From contig JAHEZB010000028.1 of assembly GCA_023251285.1 (NCBI GenBank), positions 1 to 10,660 on the forward strand: a DNA stretch of 10,660 nucleotides, given 5' to 3'. Of the stretch, positions 6,767 through 10,660 are shown piece after piece (position 1 is the first letter of the stretch; every line of letters starts with the position of its first letter). This DNA is from Chitinophagaceae bacterium (GTDB taxonomy: Bacteria; Bacteroidota; Bacteroidia; Chitinophagales; Chitinophagaceae). The position numbers and the translations under genes were made by a program. The notes beneath the pieces were generated by a model, which ran no database searches, had not been told where the DNA came from, and saw only the letters and a list, made by a program, of their open reading frames with translations.

Positions 6767-9343
6767 ATGGATCATCACTCTTCGCTTAGTCTGCAAAACT
6801 TTAAAAATTATGTTGGAATAAAATTTCAATTATATAACAGTCTTTTTACCTCTTTGCCTTTTTATAAAATTGAAAAAACAGGAATGCTTTTATCCTTGTT
6901 TTTAAATATTTGTGAAGAAGGTTACAAAAAGAAACTCAGTCCTGCGCAAATTATTGAAGAGTTTTTTTCGAAAGACACTTCCTATAAAACTGAATCTGAA
7001 AAACTGGATTTACTTTTCAGGTTTATTCAATTTGTAGAACGGCAGGTAGTACTCTTTGATGCGCTGGAAGATGCGGCTTTTAAATACGTACACGATACAA
7101 CCGGCGCGGGTACTTTAAAACAACTGGAAGTAGAAGTGGTTCAAAATAAAAAAGAAAAAGAACTGGATAAAAAACTGGAAGATTTTTCAGTGGAAATCGT
7201 GCTGACAGCGCATCCTACACAATTTTATCCCGGTTCTGTTTTAGGTATCATTAATGATCTGTCAAAATCATTATCGGAAAATAATACCACCCGTATAAAC
7301 ATGTACCTGCAGCAATTGGGAAAAACACCTTTTTTCAAAAAAGAAAAGCCAACGCCTTATGATGAAGCATTGAGTTTGATATGGTATTTGGAAAATGTCT
7401 TTTTTGCTGCAGCAGGAAGAATTTTTTCTTTTTTAAAAAATCAATTTCCGGCAGCCGATTATAAAAATAACCCCGTCATTAAGATGGGTTTTTGGCCTGG
7501 TGGAGATCGTGATGGAAATCCATATGTAGATACCGAAACTACTTTTAAAGTAGCGGATGGCTTGCGTGGCGGAATTATAAAATGTTACTATCTTGAAGTT
7601 AGAAGACTCAGGCGCAGATTAACTTTTAAAGGCGTGGATGTTCTTTTGGCCGATCTCGAAAAACAATTGTACAATAACATTTTTATTCCCGGAGGCCGTA
7701 CGGATATCAGCAAAGAAAGCATTTTAAAAATATTAAAAGATATACGTGAAATTATCATTTACCAGCACAATGGATTATTCCTTTACCTCGTCGATGATCT
7801 TATAAATAAAGTGCACATTTTCGGGTTGTATTTTGCTTCGCTTGATATCAGGCAGGACAGTTCCATACATAAAAAAGTGTTTGAAGCTCTTGCTGAATCT
7901 GGTGTGGATTTTCCTTCAGATTATGAAAAATTAAGTAAGGATAAAAAGATTGAATTTCTCACAAAAAACGCGAAAGAAATTCCAGAGAAAGATTATGGTG
8001 ATCCGATTATTAATGACACTTTTAAAAGTATAAAAGCGATCAAATTAATTCAGCAATTTAATGGAGAGCGAGGATGCAACCGCTATATTATCAGTCATGC
8101 TGAAACTGCATTGAACGTTTTGGAAATTTATGGTTTGTTTATTATGTGTGGGTGGAAAAAAGAGGAAATGAAAGTGGATATAGTACCGCTTATAGAAATG
8201 GTGGAAGATTTGAAAAATGCCGCTGATACGCTTACTACTTTGTTTCAGAATGAAGAATACCGGGCACATTTGAAACGAAGAAATAATACCCAAACCATCA
8301 TGCTTGGATTTTCCGATGGCACGAAGGACGGCGGTTATCTCATGGGAAACTGGTCTATTTATAAAGCAAAAGAACAACTTACTTCCGTTTCCCGCGAGTT
8401 TGGAATTGACGTAATTTTCTTTGACGGACGTGGCGGCCCGCCAGCCAGGGGCGGTGGAAAGACCCATAAATTTTATGCATCAATGGGAAAAAATATTGCA
8501 AACAAAGAAATTCAATTGACGATCCAGGGGCAAACAGTAAGCTCTAATTTTGGAACAATTGAATCAGCGCAATATAACATGGAGCAACTGCTTCATGCCG
8601 GCATCTCTAATGATATTTTTTCCAACCGCCATATTACTTTGGAAAAGGGAGAAGAAAAATTATTGCAAGAGCTGGCAGATGCAAGTTTTGTGAGTTACAG
8701 TGCTCTGAAAAACCATCCTGAATTCATGAATTATTTAGTGCAGATCAGTCCGTTAAAATTTTATAGCGATACAAATATCGGCAGCCGCCCTACAAAAAGA
8801 AAGAAAGGAAAAATGAACATGGAAGATCTGCGCGCTATTCCCTTTTCGGGTTCCTGGAGCCAGATCAAACAAAATGTACCGGGTTATTATGGTGTGGGTG
8901 CTGCTTTGCAGAAAATGGAAGAGGAAGGAAAGTTGCCAGAGATGAAAAAGCTTTATCAAAATTCTTTATTTTTCAAAACTTTAATTGACAATTGCGAAAT
9001 GGCGATGAAGAAATGTTTTTTTCCATTGACAGAATACCTCGCCAACGATGAGCAATTTGGTGAAATATGGAATATGATGTTTGAAGAATATGAAAAAACT
9101 AAAAGATATCTTTTCAAACTTACCGGAAATAATGAATTGATGGCAGACTATCCCGTCGAACAACTTTCGGTAAGCATGCGGGAAAAAATGATTTTGCCTT
9201 TGGTAACGATCCAACAATATGCAATGATGAATATACGCGAAATAGAACAAGAGCAAACGAAAGATTCATTAAAAGGAACGTATGAAAAACTGGTAATGCG
9301 CTGCTCATTCGGAATTATCAATGCGGGAAGAAATTCCGCATAG
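6767..9343 (+). CDS. ppc: Phosphoenolpyruvate carboxylase
   Basis: The enzyme carboxylates PEP with bicarbonate to oxaloacetate, refilling the TCA cycle in the cytosol. It has 858 residues (E. coli 883) and all main motifs in order: catalytic H149 in LTAHPTQ, GGDRDGNP (245-252), LDIRQDS (359-365), SDGTKDGG (516-523), the arginine-glycine loop GRGGPPARGGG (554-564), IGSRPTKRK (671-679) and a C-terminal RNSA. N856 in that tail corresponds to E. coli N881, part of the aspartate inhibitor site. Several motifs depart from E. coli: TAHPTE is TAHPTQ, the loop has PPA where E. coli has a shorter insert before the second RGG, and the AIPWIFAWTQ segment reads AIPFSGSWSQ. I recall such a variant group in Bacteroidota. 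The ATG at 6767 has no clear Shine-Dalgarno. The gene is divergent from the CxxC gene and seems monocistronic. Confidence 0.97.
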   Translation: MDHHSSLSLQNFKNYVGIKFQLYNSLFTSLPFYKIEKTGMLLSLFLNICEEGYKKKLSPAQIIEEFFSKDTSYKTESEKLDLLFRFIQFVERQVVLFDALEDAAFKYVHDTTGAGTLKQLEVEVVQNKKEKELDKKLEDFSVEIVLTAHPTQFYPGSVLGIINDLSKSLSENNTTRINMYLQQLGKTPFFKKEKPTPYDEALSLIWYLENVFFAAAGRIFSFLKNQFPAADYKNNPVIKMGFWPGGDRDGNPYVDTETTFKVADGLRGGIIKCYYLEVRRLRRRLTFKGVDVLLADLEKQLYNNIFIPGGRTDISKESILKILKDIREIIIYQHNGLFLYLVDDLINKVHIFGLYFASLDIRQDSSIHKKVFEALAESGVDFPSDYEKLSKDKKIEFLTKNAKEIPEKDYGDPIINDTFKSIKAIKLIQQFNGERGCNRYIISHAETALNVLEIYGLFIMCGWKKEEMKVDIVPLIEMVEDLKNAADTLTTLFQNEEYRAHLKRRNNTQTIMLGFSDGTKDGGYLMGNWSIYKAKEQLTSVSREFGIDVIFFDGRGGPPARGGGKTHKFYASMGKNIANKEIQLTIQGQTVSSNFGTIESAQYNMEQLLHAGISNDIFSNRHITLEKGEEKLLQELADASFVSYSALKNHPEFMNYLVQISPLKFYSDTNIGSRPTKRKKGKMNMEDLRAIPFSGSWSQIKQNVPGYYGVGAALQKMEEEGKLPEMKKLYQNSLFFKTLIDNCEMAMKKCFFPLTEYLANDEQFGEIWNMMFEEYEKTKRYLFKLTGNNELMADYPVEQLSVSMREKMILPLVTIQQYAMMNIREIEQEQTKDSLKGTYEKLVMRCSFGIINAGRNSA
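9321..9341 (+). other. Stem-loop across the ppc stop codon
   Basis: ATGCGG (9321-9326) pairs perfectly with CCGCAT (9336-9341). Allowing one bulged G, two more A-T pairs close a GAAA tetraloop, which is a stable GNRA type. It covers the last codons of ppc. The bases after it are only moderately T-rich (ATTTATTT), so termination is possible but weak. The underlying protein tail is conserved, so the pairing may be incidental. Confidence 0.3.
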
Positions 9344-9429
9344 AATGATTTATTTGGAAACAACAAATGAACAAATAACCGGCGTTTGTGTTTTTAAGAA
9401 AGAAAGGAAAGAATAGAGTAATAATGCTT

Positions 9430-9458
9430 GCTGAAGATTTTGTTCCTCTTCCTTCAGC
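9430..9458. repeat. Inverted repeat, 7-bp arms, possible ppc terminator
   Basis: GCTGAAG (9430-9436) and CTTCAGC (9452-9458) are exact reverse complements around a 15-base pyrimidine-rich loop. It lies 87 bases past the ppc stop, and the DNA after it (TAGTCTTTGCTATTTTG) is T-rich but not a pure run. A weak terminator or 3'-end stabiliser for ppc is the simplest reading. Confidence 0.4.
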
Positions 9459-9694
9459 TAGTCTTTGCTATTTTGTTCACCTGAAATATAAATTATTAAA
9501 CTGCAATCTTTTCTTTTTTCAATAAATGGAGGTTTTGCCTGATAAAAAAGGGGAAAATCCCTATATGCCGCGATTTCCTTTTCTTTGTTAATTTGTATTG
9601 CAATGAAAACATTAGCAATGATATTTACTGATTCGTCCTCAAAGATTGTGATCAAAAAGCCAGTATTCCTCACTTAAGATTTGTGTCATGGTTT

Positions 9695-9713
9695 AAGAGT
9701 AAATGATACTCTT
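9695..9713. repeat. Inverted repeat in the leader of the M15 peptidase gene
   Basis: AAGAGTA (9695-9701) and TACTCTT (9707-9713) are exact reverse complements around AATGA. It lies 76 bases before the chosen start. The arms differ by one base from the AAGAATA/TATTCTT core of the repeat at 2975-2997. Operator, RNA hairpin or chance are all open. Confidence 0.35.
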
Positions 9714-9789
9714 TCCGTTCTATCTGCTGCATAAGAACCTAAAATCCAACACACTTATTCCTGAACGAATAATTTTAAAAAATATCAAC

Positions 9790-10398
9790 ATGAGCTACCA
9801 GTTGTTAAAGCATGATGTATTATTCTATCAGAGGTTCTTAGCTGTCGGAGGTTTTTATAAGGGCGTTTTAGACGGACAATGGGGCCCAATAACCAATACG
9901 GCTGATGCCGAGTTTGTAGAGCAAAGCAAATTAATTACACAGCAATATGGAACATTTGATGCAGCCAGCGAATCTAATATCATCACTTTATTGCCCGAAG
10001 CTCAGGCGGAAGCGCGAAAGTTTTTGATAATAGCTAAAGACAATAATCAGGATATACGAATCTTATCTGGCACCCGAACTTATGATGAGCAGGATTTGTT
10101 ATATCAACATGGAAGAAATGGCGACACCCGGCCAATCATTACCAACGCCCGTGGCGGGCAAAGCAATCACAATTTTGGCATCGCATGGGATATTGGCGTA
10201 TTTGCAAATGGCTGTTACGTTGAAAATGATATACCATACAAATCTTTCGCCGCCATGGCTCTTCCACTCATGAAAACAATTGAGTGGGGTGGCAACTGGA
10301 TTTCATTTAAAGATTATCCTCATTACCAGTTAAAGCCTGTGAGCAAAACTGAATCAGTAATTCGGGGACTGTTTGAAGCAGGAAATGTATATGTGTGA
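9790..10398 (+). CDS. M15-type peptidoglycan peptidase with N-terminal peptidoglycan-binding-like domain
   Basis: From the ATG at 9790 the product is 202 residues. Residues about 8-45 match the PG_binding_1 pattern: YQRFL, then GGFYKGVLDGQWGPIT and A..EF. Residues about 70-180 form a VanY/CwlK-like M15 peptidase, with SGTRTYDEQ (93-101), the zinc motif SNHNFGIAWD (H127, D134) and EWGGNW...DYPHYQL (E165, D175, last ligand H178). Such enzymes cut D-Ala-D-Ala, or L-Ala-D-Glu/D-Gln bonds in peptide stems; which bond is cut here is unknown. The frame extends back to an ATG at 9703 (231 residues), but that extension has no signal-peptide character and its ATG lies in an inverted-repeat loop. The lack of export signal fits a phage-type endolysin, a bacteriocin-like lysin or a contractile-system effector, but no phage or secretion genes are visible. 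Confidence 0.88.
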   Translation: MSYQLLKHDVLFYQRFLAVGGFYKGVLDGQWGPITNTADAEFVEQSKLITQQYGTFDAASESNIITLLPEAQAEARKFLIIAKDNNQDIRILSGTRTYDEQDLLYQHGRNGDTRPIITNARGGQSNHNFGIAWDIGVFANGCYVENDIPYKSFAAMALPLMKTIEWGGNWISFKDYPHYQLKPVSKTESVIRGLFEAGNVYV

Positions 10399-10565
10399 TA
10401 GTAAAGCCGAAGGTGCTGGTTAGATTAATACCAGGTACTGAAAAAATGAAAATCTGTACTATTTGTTGGGTTACTGAATAGTTCTGGATCGGTGTATCGA
10501 ATGATCAACTAAAGCGAGTTTTAACTTTTTAAAAAAAAACCAATTCAAGTTGCGGTACCCATTAT

Positions 10566-10660
10566 ATGCGACCACATAATTGTGATGAAGACGTAAAGGG
10601 AATTTTATCACACAATTCTGTTTCAAATCTTATTACTGCGAATGGAAAAACGGTGATCGA
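10566..10660 (+). CDS. Doubtful partial ORF running off the window
   Basis: An ATG at 10566 opens a frame of 31 codons (MRPHNCDEDVKGILSHN...) that is still open at the window edge. It has no recognisable motif and no clear promoter or ribosome site. The DNA from 10399 to 10565 holds no gene and only a weak 5-bp hairpin at 10416-10434. The frame may be the start of a real gene or simply a short open stretch. Confidence 0.2.
   Translation, partial: MRPHNCDEDVKGILSHNSVSNLITANGKTVI

Larger units (their letters stand above)
9344..9789. other. Gene-free region between ppc and the M15 peptidase gene
   Basis: These 446 bases contain no gene I can support. A 71-codon minus-strand frame (9458-9673) needs a GTG start and its translation resembles nothing I know. 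A 24-codon plus-strand frame from 9603 (MKTLAMIF...) has no support beyond its ATG. Two inverted repeats, at 9430-9458 and 9695-9713, are listed separately. AAGATTTG at 9677-9684 is a weak match to a -7 box for the peptidase gene. Confidence 0.45.

Noticed and set aside
8045..8467. 140-codon open frame on the minus strand inside ppc
   Set aside because: It is antisense to a conserved part of ppc, and its translation has no domain and a low-complexity composition typical of a mirror frame.
9458..9673. 71-codon minus-strand frame between ppc and the peptidase gene
   Set aside because: It needs a GTG start, has no upstream -7 box, and its product resembles no family I know. It could be revived if homologues were found.
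10416..10434. CTGGT/ACCAG hairpin after the peptidase gene as a terminator
   Set aside because: The stem has only 5 bp, with mismatches just outside, and is followed by an A-run, not a T-run.

Overview
The window looks like chromosomal DNA from a member of the Bacteroidota, probably a Chitinophagales/Sphingobacteriales-type environmental bacterium. The DNA is AT-rich, most starts lack a clear Shine-Dalgarno sequence, and at least one start is preceded by an exact TAnnTTTG box, the -7 element typical of this phylum. The PEP carboxylase also has active-site loops that I recall from Bacteroidota. The assignment is inferred from sequence style, not from a search.

Layout: (1) 1-215 is AT-rich and gene-free; it carries a TGA-N6-TCA palindrome beside a possible promoter. 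(2) 216-575 (+) encodes a small coiled-coil protein of unknown function. It converges, with a 4-bp gap, on a two-gene operon (-). That operon encodes a soluble PAS histidine kinase (1632-2873) and, overlapping it by ATGA, a response regulator whose output is a Crp/Fnr-type DNA-binding module (580-1635). (3) 2877-3230 is a gene-free region with three perfect 8-9 bp inverted repeats. (4) 3231-6098 (-) is a full-length gcvP, the glycine decarboxylase P protein. (5) 6412-6642 (-) encodes a 76-residue exported/membrane protein with a CxxC motif. It is divergent from (6) ppc, PEP carboxylase, at 6767-9343 (+). (7) 9344-9789 is gene-free with two inverted repeats. (8) 9790-10398 (+) encodes a peptidoglycan-binding plus M15-type peptidase protein with no signal peptide. 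(9) The last 262 bases hold only a doubtful partial ORF.

Most of the window is housekeeping metabolism: glycine cleavage to CO2, ammonia and methylene-tetrahydrofolate, and anaplerotic oxaloacetate supply from PEP. The part most worth a second look is the regulatory block at the left. The kinase PAS domain aligns without gaps to the haem-ligand segment of FixL as I remember it, including the axial His and the distal Arg. Its partner fuses the receiver directly to a Crp/Fnr effector that has lost the cAMP-binding residues but keeps the DNA-reading Glu and Arg. A matching TGA-N6-TCA site lies upstream of the convergent coiled-coil gene. This could be a condensed FixL-FixJ-FixK-like oxygen or redox circuit, but haem binding, ligand and targets are all inferred. 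I saw no tRNA, rRNA, CRISPR array, insertion sequence or defence system.
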